In this document: in pieces, positions 50,135-57,830 of the stretch | Numbering within the stretch: the first letter of the stretch is position 1 | How the letters are laid out: every line of letters begins with the position of its first letter | DNA from: Actinomycetes bacterium | GTDB lineage: Bacteria > Actinomycetota > Acidimicrobiia > Acidimicrobiales > RAAP-2 | DNA: 57,830 bases | Reading direction: 5' to 3' | Assembly (NCBI GenBank): GCA_021786095.1 | Contig: JAJYNX010000115.1 | Coordinates: forward strand, 1 to 57,830 | Notes under the pieces: model-generated | Databases searched by the model: none | Seen by the model: the letters and a program-made list of their open reading frames with translations, nothing else | What the model was told of the DNA's origin: nothing | Made by a program: the position numbers and the translations under genes

Positions 50135-50967
50135 CCCGTCGCTTCGTGGGGGGCCTCGAGATGTCCCCACCGCTCACGATCGAGGAGGAGCGGCGGCTGT
50201 ACCCGATCATCGTGCGGGGGCGGGTGGCCGCCGAGGCGCTCGAGTCGTCCGAGGAGTACGACAGCGCCACGCGTCGCCGGCTCAGCCGGGCGCGCCACGC
50301 AGGCCAGGAGGCGGAGTCGGCACTCCTGCGCGCCACGTGCGGCCTGGTCCGCGCGCGGGTCCAGGAGCGAGGATACCGATTCGGCAACGAGGAGCTCGAG
50401 GCGGCGGGGGTCGAGGGGCTCGTGAACGCACTGCAGCGCTTCGACCCGAGTCGGGGGGTCCGCTTCGCCACGTACGCGAACTACTGGATCATGAAGCTCG
50501 TCAACCAGGCCGTCCAGCAGCAGGCTGGACTCACCGACACCGAGATGCGCCGCGTGCTGGCTCTTCAGAAACTCGAGCGAGCCAGCGACGGACGACCCCT
50601 CGAACGCGAGTTCGTGGCGCAGTCCCTCGGGATCTCGACGGCCGCCGCCGACGAGGTGCTGCACGTGAGCCGTGAGCTCCAGGCGCGCCGATACGAGTCC
50701 CCACCCCTGCCGGACCTGGCGGCGCCGTCGGAGGTGCCCGACATCGCCGATGCGCCTTCGTGGGTGATCGACGAGTTGCGTCGCCGCTGCGGCGACGACT
50801 TCGATGCGTTCTGGCAGTACACCTTCCGGGTGATGTCGATGGACGAGATCGCTCGCTCCAAGGGCATCACGCGCCAGGGCATGGCCAAGCGCATCGAGCG
50901 TTGTCGGCGTGCGGTTCGCGAGAGTCCCGAAGCGGACCGGCTTCTGGCCTGGTTCGACCACCAGTGA
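50131..50967 (+). CDS. divergent sigma-70 family factor
   Basis: The 278 aa align with sigma region 2 (LVRARVQERGYRFGNEELEAAGVEGLVNALQRFDPSRGVRFATYANYWIMKLVNQAV) and with a region 4 helix-turn-helix (MSMDEIARSKGITRQGMAKRIERCRRAV). It lacks region 1.1. The region 2.4 sequence (YWIMKLVNQAVQQQAG) is unlike the RpoD consensus WWIRQAITRA. It lies where the principal sigma gene often follows dnaG, with GTG overlapping the dnaG stop. It is more likely an alternative factor, but that is inference. Confidence 0.8.
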   Translation: MTRRFVGGLEMSPPLTIEEERRLYPIIVRGRVAAEALESSEEYDSATRRRLSRARHAGQEAESALLRATCGLVRARVQERGYRFGNEELEAAGVEGLVNALQRFDPSRGVRFATYANYWIMKLVNQAVQQQAGLTDTEMRRVLALQKLERASDGRPLEREFVAQSLGISTAAADEVLHVSRELQARRYESPPLPDLAAPSEVPDIADAPSWVIDELRRRCGDDFDAFWQYTFRVMSMDEIARSKGITRQGMAKRIERCRRAVRESPEADRLLAWFDHQ

Positions 50968-51009
50968 CGGGCGACGCCGGTGCTAGGGTGTCAGTGCCCT
51001 CGGGCTCAT

Positions 51010-51085
51010 TCCCAGATAGCTCAATTGGCAGAGCAAGCGACTGTTAATCGCTAGGTTGCAGGTTCGAGTCCTGCTCTGGGAGCCA
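51010..51085 (+). tRNA. tRNA-Asn (GTT anticodon)
   Basis: Cloverleaf with acceptor TCCCAGA/TCTGGGA, anticodon loop CTGTTAA, T-loop TTCGAGTC and an encoded CCA. Confidence 0.97.
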
Positions 51086-51122
51086 GTTGCTCATCGCGTG
51101 GGTCGGCGTGGTTGTGTGTCGA

Positions 51123-51195
51123 AGGGCCGTAGCTCAGTGGTTAGAGCAGGGGACTCATAATCCCTCGGTCGTGGGTTCGATCCCCACCGGCCCTA
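51123..51195 (+). tRNA. tRNA with CAT anticodon (Met or Ile2)
   Basis: Acceptor AGGGCCG/CGGCCCT, D-arm TAGCTCAGTGGTTAGAGC, anticodon loop CTCATAA, T-arm GTGGGTTCGATCCCCAC, discriminator A, no encoded CCA. Elongator Met and lysidine-modified Ile2 both use CAT. The A1-U72 pair and A discriminator favour Ile2 slightly; I cannot decide. It is not an initiator, as it lacks the 1-72 mismatch. Confidence 0.95.
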
Positions 51196-51200
51196 CTGAG

Positions 51201-51245
51201 GGGACTTACGAAAATAAGTCCCGACCACTTACTAACTATAAGTGG
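51201..51245. repeat. two tandem perfect stem-loops after the tRNA
   Basis: GGGACTTA/TAAGTCCC with loop CGAAAA (51201-51222) and CCACTTA/TAAGTGG with loop CTAACTA (51225-51245) sit side by side, five bases after the tRNA 3' end. Both share ACTTAC...TAAGT cores. They could end tRNA transcription despite lacking a U-run, or be recombination-site remnants next to the decayed island. Confidence 0.6.
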
Positions 51246-51268
51246 CTCCCGTGGGCGATCTCCGGCCT

Positions 51269-51574
51269 CTACGCCGCGTGCGGGCGCCGGTAGAGGCGCT
51301 CGGCGTAGAGATTCATGAGAACCGTGCGGAACTCGTCGTCATCGAGGATCCTCGTGGGGATCGCCTCGTTCTCCTCCATCCGGACCACGATCGTGTCGCG
51401 GAGCCGTCGAGCGACGACCACGCAGACGCTGTCGAAGGGAGTGTGACGGGCCTGGTCGACGACGTCGAGGTCGGTCACCCCGGTCTCCTTGAACTGCTCG
51501 AGGAGGAACTGGCCCAGGAGGAGATGATCGCGCTCGCCGAGGTTCTCCACCCCGAGCTCGTTGAGCGCCTGGAG
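51269..51574 (-). pseudogene. C-terminal remnant of a restriction/helicase protein
   Basis: About 100 residues in the minus frame (LQALNELGVENLG...LLGQFLLEQFKETGVTDLDVV...MEENEAIPTRILDDDEFRTVLMNLYAERLY) resemble the extreme C-terminus of DEAD/DEAH restriction subunits. The upstream part is missing or scrambled, and no start or ATPase motif is present. With the tandem stem-loops, the 51.2-51.9 kb strip looks like a degraded element. Bases 51575-51938 hold no gene I can support on either strand; one plus-strand frame reads GWSFRLFGVSDVDEFEERL, perhaps another fragment. Confidence 0.5.
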
Positions 51575-51938
51575 CGAACCGCCTGTACGTTGTGGAGTGG
51601 TCGCTGCGACGCGGCACTTCAGCGAATGGCTGCGAAGATTTCGGTGGGATGAGCCAGAAGTGTGACGACGTCGGTCGCCAGCGTCCGCACGGTCTCTGGA
51701 GTTCCGGACGTTCCCCCGAGGGAGTAGGGTACGGCGGACACGCGGGTCTCGGCCCGGGTACGGCTGGTCGTTCAGACTGTTCGGCGTCAGCGACGTCGAC
51801 GAGTTCGAGGAGAGGCTGGTCGCGCACGGCCCACCGCCGGGGTCGTGGACGAGCACGCTGCCGAGGCTTCGTCGCCCCGTGGTGGGTCGCGCGGTGACAG
51901 CCCGACGCGGGGGGTCGCCAACGACATGAGGAGTGACA

Positions 51939-54482
51939 GTGCTGGGACATCATGTCTCGATGAGCGACAGCGAGGGGGACGTCCCGACGTCCACGGACGA
52001 TCCTCGCTGGACGGCGCTCGCGGGCCCTCCGGCGCTCGGCCGGTCGGTACTGATCACCGCGGGGGACGAGGTCCCCACGCCGTGGCGGGGTTGCCCACGC
52101 ATTGCGCTGAGCGACGCGACCCTGGCTCTGCCCGCGACGCTCGCCGACGTCCGGCGGGCTTTCCTTACTCGAACCCCGGTGGTCTACGAGATGGACGAGC
52201 GGATCACCAAACCGCGACCGGGCGTGGACTCCCGCGAGGCGTGGGAGGTCGCGGCGGACTTCGACTTCGTCGACGAGGCGGTGTGGCGGCTGGCCACCCT
52301 CAACGCGGTGGACGCGCGCACCGGCTCGTCGCCACCGTGGCCTCTCGGGCGACGGGCCGTGAGCAGTGGGGCGCGGCTCGCATCGAGCGGCGAGGGGGAC
52401 GTCACACTGCCTGACGGCACCCCGCTCTGGTGCGACGGCGGCCCGTTGACGATGTGGCCGGCGGTCGACGAGGACCTGGGGGGAGTCGCCGTCGTGCCGC
52501 GACCGTCACTCGCCCGGGGCCACGTGGCGCCGCTCACGGCGAGCTCGATCGAGGCATCGCTGGCCCGGGACCAGCGTCAGGCCGTGACGGAGCCCCGGTC
52601 GCGGGCCCGGATCATCGCCCCCGCGGGTTCGGGCAAGACCCGGGTCCTGACCGAGCGAGCCCGGTACCTTCTGCGATCGGGCGTGCCCCCCACCGCCCTA
52701 CTTCTCCTCGCCTACAACACGCGAGCGCAGATGGAGATGCGCGCACGCACGGGCGATCTCCCCGAGCTGCAGATCCAGACGATTAACGCGATGGGTCTCT
52801 CGCTCATCAACGGGACGAACGGGTTCAAGGCGCGCGGCGTCGCGCGCCGGACGATCCTGGAGGCGGAAGTCCGGACGATCGTGAGGAGCCTGCACCGCTT
52901 CCCCCGGGTGCGCAACGCCGATCCGCTCGCGGACTGGTTGAGTGCGCTCAGCGAGGTGCGTCTCGGACTGCGCGCACCCGAGCGCGTCGAGGCCTCATTC
53001 GGCGGCGACCTCGCCGGGTTCGCCGAGTTCTTCCCGCGCTATCGCCAGTACCTGGCGGACCACGGTCTGGTCGACTTCGACGAGCAGATCTACCTGGCCA
53101 TCGAGGTGCTGCTGCGAGAGTGGCCGGTCCGATTCCACGCCGAGAGAATGGCCGAGGTCCTCCTCGTCGACGAGTTCCAGGACCTCCGGCCCGCCGATGC
53201 GCTCCTCGTGCGGCTGTTGGCCGGTCCCTCACTCTCGGTCTTCGCGGTCGGCGACGATGATCAGACCATCTACGGCTACTCCGGCGCCACGCCGGAGTGG
53301 CTCGTCGAGTTCGAGCGGTACGTTCCCCACGCCGCGCACCACGCGCTGGAGGTCAACTACCGCTGTCCCGCGCCAGTCGTCCGTGCCGCGCACCACCTGG
53401 TGGCGCACAATCGGGTGAGGGTATCCAAGGTGATCCGTCCGGGCGTGCACAACGTCGTCGACGATGACTCGCTCCGCGTTCGTGCGACGCGCGACTCGGT
53501 GGCGGCGGTACTTGCTCGCGTTCGCGAGTTGCTGGATCAGGGCGCGGCACCCCAGGAAATCGTGGTCCTCTCACGGGTCAACGTCCTTCTCGTCCCCGTG
53601 CTGGTGGCGCTGATCGAGTCGGGAACGCCCGTGACGTTGCGCGGCACCGACGCGTTCGTGTCGAGCCCCGGGGTGGACGGCGCTCTCGCGTGGCTCCGCC
53701 TGGGAATGGACCCGCGCGCCCTGGCGGGCGCCGACGTCGTGGCGGCCGCGCGCCGGCCAGGGCGCAGCATTAGCCCCAAGGCCCTCGAGTGGATGAGCGA
53801 GCAGTCGACGTTGGAGGGCCTCGGCCGTCTGGCCGCGAGGCTCGATGAGCGCACGTCGCGGCAGATTGCCGGCTTCGTCACCGATGTCACCCGACTGGCG
53901 ACGCACCTTCGCCGCGCGACGAGTGCGTCAGCCATCCAGTTCATCGGCCAGCAGATCGGGCTCGACCGCGATCTGACGAAACTGGACGTCGCGCGACTGG
54001 GGAAGAACAAGGCCTCGACCTTCGACGACATGCGGGCGCTCATCGCTCTCGGCCGCCAGCACGCCGACCCGAGGACGTTCGAGAGCTGGTTGCGAACGTC
54101 GTTGAACGCCGCCCAGGACGCTCACGGCGTGGAGTTGGTCACGGTCCACAAGGTCAAGGGCCAGGAGTGGCCCCACGTGATCGTCTACGACGTCAGCGAC
54201 GGCGTCTTTCCCCACCGCCTCAGCGAGGACCTCGAAGAGGAGCGCCGCGTCTTCCACGTGGCGATCACCCGCTGCGTGCGGTCGCTGACGATCGTGGCCG
54301 ACGCCGATGCCCCCTCGAGCTTTCTCGCGGAGATGTCGGCGACGCCCGCCGCGGACCGCGCGCGCTCGCCGATCACGAGGGGCGCGACGCGGGTGGCGCC
54401 ACCGGCGCGCGCGCCATCAGGGGAGCGGCGCCCTCCAACGAGACCCGACCAACGAGGTCGGCCGACGTCGCGGTCGGAGTGA
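51939..54482 (+). CDS. UvrD/Rep-like DNA helicase with N-terminal extension
   Basis: The 847-aa protein holds a superfamily 1 helicase core: Walker A APAGSGKTRVLTERARYLL near residue 225, motif II VDEFQDLRPADALL near 405, GDDDQTIYGYSGA near 430 and the C-terminal VHKVKGQEWPHVIVYD and EERRVFHVAITR. About 200 N-terminal residues match nothing I recognise, and the Pro/Arg-rich C-terminus is disordered. It probably repairs or clears DNA. Start GTG 51939 has GAGGAG upstream; ATG 51960 is an alternative. Confidence 0.9.
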   Translation: MLGHHVSMSDSEGDVPTSTDDPRWTALAGPPALGRSVLITAGDEVPTPWRGCPRIALSDATLALPATLADVRRAFLTRTPVVYEMDERITKPRPGVDSREAWEVAADFDFVDEAVWRLATLNAVDARTGSSPPWPLGRRAVSSGARLASSGEGDVTLPDGTPLWCDGGPLTMWPAVDEDLGGVAVVPRPSLARGHVAPLTASSIEASLARDQRQAVTEPRSRARIIAPAGSGKTRVLTERARYLLRSGVPPTALLLLAYNTRAQMEMRARTGDLPELQIQTINAMGLSLINGTNGFKARGVARRTILEAEVRTIVRSLHRFPRVRNADPLADWLSALSEVRLGLRAPERVEASFGGDLAGFAEFFPRYRQYLADHGLVDFDEQIYLAIEVLLREWPVRFHAERMAEVLLVDEFQDLRPADALLVRLLAGPSLSVFAVGDDDQTIYGYSGATPEWLVEFERYVPHAAHHALEVNYRCPAPVVRAAHHLVAHNRVRVSKVIRPGVHNVVDDDSLRVRATRDSVAAVLARVRELLDQGAAPQEIVVLSRVNVLLVPVLVALIESGTPVTLRGTDAFVSSPGVDGALAWLRLGMDPRALAGADVVAAARRPGRSISPKALEWMSEQSTLEGLGRLAARLDERTSRQIAGFVTDVTRLATHLRRATSASAIQFIGQQIGLDRDLTKLDVARLGKNKASTFDDMRALIALGRQHADPRTFESWLRTSLNAAQDAHGVELVTVHKVKGQEWPHVIVYDVSDGVFPHRLSEDLEEERRVFHVAITRCVRSLTIVADADAPSSFLAEMSATPAADRARSPITRGATRVAPPARAPSGERRPPTRPDQRGRPTSRSE

Positions 54483-54506
54483 GGCGTCGTCGTGGCGGCG
54501 ATCCGG

Positions 54507-55847
54507 TCAGGGCACGGGTGAGGATGAGCGGCGCGCGGCTCGGAGGTGAGCGATGAACCAGTCGCGAGCGGCCTCGGCGGCGGCCTCGAGAGTCCCGGGC
54601 TCCTCGAACAGGTGCGTGGCGCCCGGGACGACGAGCAGACGGCTCTCGCAGCGCAGCTGGGCTTGGGCGTGGCGGTTCAGCTCGAGGACCACGTCGTCGT
54701 TGCCGCCGACGATCAGCAACGTCGCGGCGGTGACGTCGCCCAGTCGCGGACCGGCGAGGTCGGGTCGCCCGCCGCGCGACACCACCGCGGCGACGGCCAC
54801 GCCGGACTCGCTCGCCGCCCAGAGTGCCGCCCCCGCGCCCGTGCTGGCGCCGAAGTAGCCCACTGGGAGGTTCCCCACGTCGGACTGGGTCGCGCACCAC
54901 GCGGTGACCTCCACCAGGCGCCGCGCGAGCAGTGCGATGTCGAAGACGTTCGTCCGGTCGCGTTCCTCGGCGACGGTCAGCAGGTCGAAGAGAAGGGTCG
55001 CGAGGCCCGCGTGATTGAGCACATCGGCCACGTAGCGGTTGCGAGGGCTGTGGCGACTACTGCCGCTGCCGTGCGCGAAGATGACCAGGCCGGTGGCGTG
55101 CGCGGGTACGGTCAACTGGCCGGCGAGCGTCACGTCACCGGCCGTCACCCGCACTTCCTCGTCGCGCGCAGGAGGGTCATCCCCCGTGTCGTATGACGTG
55201 GCGGGGATCGGTGAGGTCGCGGCGCGTTCGAGGCAGTCGACGACCTCCTCGTCGGTGGTCTGGGTGAAGTTCTCGTAGAACTGCCCGATGGCGTAGAAGG
55301 GATCAGGGGTCTGCAAGCACACGAGCTCGTCGGCGGCGCCGCCCACGCGAGCCTCCCAGCCTCGTGGCGCCACCGGCACCGCCAGGATCACCCGAGCTGC
55401 TCCCTGGGCGCGAACGACCTGACAGGCGGCGCGCGCGGTCGACCCCGTCGCGATGCCGTCGTCGACCACGACCACCGTGCGACCCACGAGGGGGGTGCGC
55501 GCGCGGGCTCCGCGGAATCGGTGCACGCGCCGCTCGAGCTCGACCCGTTCCTGGTCCTCGACGCGGGCCAACTCGCTGGCGGACACGCCCGCGGCACGCA
55601 TCACCTCGTCGTTGATGATGCGCACGCCGTCCTCGCCGATGGCCCCCATGCCCAACTCCGGTTGGGACGGCACGCCGAGCTTTCGCACCACGATCACGTC
55701 CAGCGGTGCGCCGAGGGCCACGGCCACCTCGAAGGCCACTGGTACGCCGCCACGGGGCAGGCCCAGCACGACCGGCGAGTCCTGGCGCAACTGCGTCAAC
55801 CTCGCGGCCAAGCGACGTCCGGCGTCGACCCGATCGAGAAAGATCAC
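54507..55847 (-). CDS. phosphoribosyltransferase-dienelactone hydrolase fusion
   Basis: A 446-aa fusion: residues 1-210 have a PRTase fold with VVVVDDGIATGSTARAA near 122, and residues 225-446 an alpha/beta hydrolase with HGSGSSRHSPRN near 258 and the nucleophile elbow GASTGAG near 320. The layout matches Mycobacterium tuberculosis Rv0571c, which I recall as a DosR-regulon gene. The ATG-like GTG start has AAGGAGG upstream. Convergent with the helicase gene across 24 bases. Confidence 0.9.
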   Translation of the reverse strand: MIFLDRVDAGRRLAARLTQLRQDSPVVLGLPRGGVPVAFEVAVALGAPLDVIVVRKLGVPSQPELGMGAIGEDGVRIINDEVMRAAGVSASELARVEDQERVELERRVHRFRGARARTPLVGRTVVVVDDGIATGSTARAACQVVRAQGAARVILAVPVAPRGWEARVGGAADELVCLQTPDPFYAIGQFYENFTQTTDEEVVDCLERAATSPIPATSYDTGDDPPARDEEVRVTAGDVTLAGQLTVPAHATGLVIFAHGSGSSRHSPRNRYVADVLNHAGLATLLFDLLTVAEERDRTNVFDIALLARRLVEVTAWCATQSDVGNLPVGYFGASTGAGAALWAASESGVAVAAVVSRGGRPDLAGPRLGDVTAATLLIVGGNDDVVLELNRHAQAQLRCESRLLVVPGATHLFEEPGTLEAAAEAARDWFIAHLRAARRSSSPVP

Positions 55848-55934
55848 GACGACCTCCTTGCCGTACCCACCATCCCCGGCTCGTATCGCTGGCGCCAGGG
55901 TCGATGGTCCCGATCTCGAGCCGGGCCGCGACCT

Positions 55935-55948
55935 GTGACCTACGTCCC
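55935..55948 (-). promoter_or_regulatory. DosR-like box candidate
   Basis: Read on the minus strand, GGGACGTAGGTCAC matches 11 of 14 core positions of the DosR consensus GGGACTWWMGTCCC, about 90 bases upstream of the PRTase-hydrolase start. It overlaps one arm of the dyad ACCTACG/CGTAGGT (55938-55976). Confidence 0.35.
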
Positions 55949-56127
55949 TGTTACCCGTTTCACCGTGGTCGTAGGTTGCCGATGGTGGGCCAGAGTTCGT
56001 CCGACCCCGCGACGACGCGAGGCGGAGGACCGAATCCGGGGGTGCGCGTGAATCGAGGGGGACTCGCCCGTCCTTCGCGAGCGCCCGGCCGGTGCGATCA
56101 CGGCCCCACGGACCTCAGGAGGACCGC

Positions 56128-56787
56128 ATGAGTGGGGCCACGTCGTCTTCGGCCACGGTCAGGGGGTTGATTCGTGACGTGGGCGGCCGCTACTCCACGG
56201 AGATGGGCATTGACGTCACGGCGGGCGACGCGCAGGTGGAGCGATGGTTTGTCGCGGCCACGCTCTTTGGCACCCGCATCGCCGCTCGCGTCGCGCAACG
56301 TGCGTACGCCGAGCTGTACGGCGCCGGGATCAACCGGATCACGGACGCCGCGAGTCGAGCCTGGAGCGACCTCGTCGCCCTCCTGGACGCCGGCGGCTAC
56401 GGGCGCTACGACTATCGCACCGCGACGCGTCTCCAGGACCTGGCCCGCGTGGTGCTCGAGCGCTACGGCGGCGAGGTGGCGCAGATCGGTCGGCGCTACG
56501 TCACGCCCGACGCGCTCGTGGCTGCGCTCGACGCACTGCCGGGTTGGGGTCCCGTCACGATTCGACTCTTCCTGCGAGAGCTACGCGGCGTCTGGCCGGG
56601 CGCCGCGCTGCCGCTCGACCCCCGAGCCCTGGAGGCCGCGCGTCGTCTCGGCCTCGTGGGCGACGCCCATTTCGAGGGGGACGCCCTCGGGCGCATCACC
56701 GACATCGCCCGGCGGGCCGGCTGCGACGAGCGCGACCTCGAGGCGGCGCTGGTTCGCGTCTCGCTCGGCCGTCGACCGACGCGGTGA
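56128..56787 (+). CDS. HhH-GPD-like DNA glycosylase family protein
   Basis: The 219 aa are mostly helical, with a helix-hairpin-helix LDALPGWGPVTIRLFLREL near residue 145 and the downstream PLDPRALEAARRLGL, as in endonuclease III-like glycosylases. The catalytic Lys/Asp pair is not evident, and there is no iron-sulfur cluster motif, so activity is uncertain. AGGAGG precedes the ATG by five bases. The 280 bases before it also hold the DosR-like site. Confidence 0.7.
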   Translation: MSGATSSSATVRGLIRDVGGRYSTEMGIDVTAGDAQVERWFVAATLFGTRIAARVAQRAYAELYGAGINRITDAASRAWSDLVALLDAGGYGRYDYRTATRLQDLARVVLERYGGEVAQIGRRYVTPDALVAALDALPGWGPVTIRLFLRELRGVWPGAALPLDPRALEAARRLGLVGDAHFEGDALGRITDIARRAGCDERDLEAALVRVSLGRRPTR

Positions 56788-56835
56788 CGACGAGGCGCGC
56801 TCACCGTCGTCGGACGTGGTCGCCGCCGATCGCCG

Positions 56836-57564
56836 CTACGGCCCCGTCCCCTCGGCGACGATCGTCCAGCCCGTCGCCAGTCGGGCCACGGTGACGAAGT
56901 TGGTCGGCGCCTCCACGACCGGGTAGGGCTTGTGGGTCGTCTCGACCATCACCGCGGCGATCGCGTTCGGGGGCACCGAGCCCACGTACTCGCTCGTGGA
57001 GCCGTCCGGATTCGCGCAGCGGTGGACTCCGCGGGACTGCTGGACTACGTTGAGCACCCACTGTCGGTCCCCGACGAAGGAGACCGGGCCGAGGTGCTTG
57101 GCGTCGTAGTAGAGGGTGACGGCCGTGCGCACCGCCGGCGCCAGGGGGGCCGTCGGCGAGGTAGCCAGGGACCAGCACGCGGCGAGGGCGCCGGTCGGGG
57201 TCACGGTATTCGAGTGGGACGAGACGGCACCGAACCCGACGGAGTTCCTCGCGACCACCGTGAACGAGTACGCGGTGCCGTTCCTCAGGTGTCGCACGGT
57301 GCACGAGGTCGTTGCCGTCGTGCAGGTTCGCGCGTCGGGTCGCGAACTGACCGTGTAGCTCACGATCGCCGCACCACCGTCGGATCGGGGAGGGGACCAG
57401 CTCACGAGGGCTGACCGATCGTGGGCCACGGCGTGCACGGACCGCGGTTGGGACGCGACCGACGCCGTTGTTCGCAGTGAGTAGATCGCCACGGCGACGA
57501 TTGCGGCGAGCACGACGACGATGACCCCTACCAGGACCGGGCGCCGCCAAAAGGATGCACTCAT
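56836..57564 (-). CDS. membrane-anchored fibronectin type III protein
   Basis: The 242-aa protein has one N-terminal membrane helix (about residues 9-31, VLVGVIVVVLAAIVAVAIYSL) and a type III domain (PRSVHAVAHDRSALVSWSPPRSDGGAAIVSYTVSSRP...GTAYSFTVVARNSVGFGA). The remainder is an extracytoplasmic part with a CWSLATSP and CANPDG pair that could form a disulfide. GGAGGA precedes the ATG. Function unknown. Confidence 0.8.
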   Translation of the reverse strand: MSASFWRRPVLVGVIVVVLAAIVAVAIYSLRTTASVASQPRSVHAVAHDRSALVSWSPPRSDGGAAIVSYTVSSRPDARTCTTATTSCTVRHLRNGTAYSFTVVARNSVGFGAVSSHSNTVTPTGALAACWSLATSPTAPLAPAVRTAVTLYYDAKHLGPVSFVGDRQWVLNVVQQSRGVHRCANPDGSTSEYVGSVPPNAIAAVMVETTHKPYPVVEAPTNFVTVARLATGWTIVAEGTGP

Positions 57565-57830
57565 GGGGACGTCCTCCCCCCCACACACCGCGTCTAGCAC
57601 CGATGCGACGGGTCCGCCAACTCGGTGCGACGGCGACGAGCCGCGGGCCTCGGGAGTCGCCTCTCTCCGGACGAGCGGGACTGGACGGTCGTCCGTGGGC
57701 GGGAGGATGCCGCCGAGCCGCAGACGAGATCGATCTCATCGATGACAGCACGTCGTCGAGGCGGCGCAGGAGATGCAGGGCGCGGAGCCCCGTGTTCTTG
57801 TTCACGTCGAGTACGGCGGCGAGGTCGACG

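Noticed and set aside
57601-57830. Partial gene at the right edge: minus frame VDLAAVLDVNKNTGLRALHLL or plus frame HVVEAAQEMQGAEPRVLVHVEYGGEV
   Set aside because: Both strands look plausibly coding and neither has a clear start, stop or family in the bases shown, so I cannot support either.

Overview
The window reads as a GC-rich actinobacterial chromosome (Actinomycetota). FolP2-type dihydropteroate synthase, a PPOX/F420-type flavin protein, a PAC2 protein, a DrrAB-type exporter and a HrcA/CIRCE system fit this. A class such as Acidimicrobiia is possible but is my inference. About 17.8 kb on the left is a mobile element; the rest is compact core genome with start/stop overlaps nearly everywhere.

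Element, about 1-17.8 kb. Bases 1 to about 10.9 kb look visibly AT-richer than the chromosome and carry a leftward operon hsdM-hsdS-hsdR, an ABC/AAA_13-type ATPase, and a DUF2130 nuclease-like protein, preceded by an unknown protein gene (10057-10833). The ATPase sits where type I systems sometimes carry a PrrC/RloC-like anticodon nuclease, so this five-gene set is the best candidate for an uncommon defence system. From 11.0 to 17.8 kb a rightward, tightly coupled module follows: two small proteins, an MT-A70 adenine methyltransferase, small membrane or basic proteins, a TraD/VirD4-like coupling ATPase, an unlisted 53-aa ORF, a replication-relaxation protein and a serine recombinase. The recombinase frame runs into the 3' end of tRNA-Ala(GGC), the likely integration point.

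Core region 1, 17.8-31 kb: alpha/beta hydrolase; leuS and a YgjP-type metallopeptidase ending at a 12-bp perfect convergent terminator; a leftward set (phosphotransferase, PAC2, ChrB-like); thioredoxin/TPR protein, folP2-like and holA; rpsT divergent from lepA; and a CIRCE operator followed by hrcA-dnaJ.

Core region 2, 31-44.8 kb: the hrcA-dnaJ-rsmE-hit-phoH-ybeY-corC-era chain is fully overlapping, tying ribosome maturation to heat-shock control. Then come a TauE permease (antisense overlap with era), dinG, a PPOX protein divergent from uppS, a small membrane protein, recO, a photolyase, hemW and glyS.

Core region 3, 44.8-57.8 kb: MFS transporter, thioesterase, DrrB/DrrA-like ABC exporter, dnaG, a short divergent sigma-70 factor, tRNA-Asn, a CAT-anticodon tRNA, two tandem stem-loops and a decayed island with a restriction/helicase remnant, a UvrD-like helicase, a phosphoribosyltransferase-hydrolase fusion, a HhH-glycosylase-like protein and an FN3 membrane protein.

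A window-wide regulatory signal stands out: at least ten chromosomal genes have a TANNNT box 6-9 bases before an ATG or GTG start and no Shine-Dalgarno sequence, the signature of leaderless transcription.
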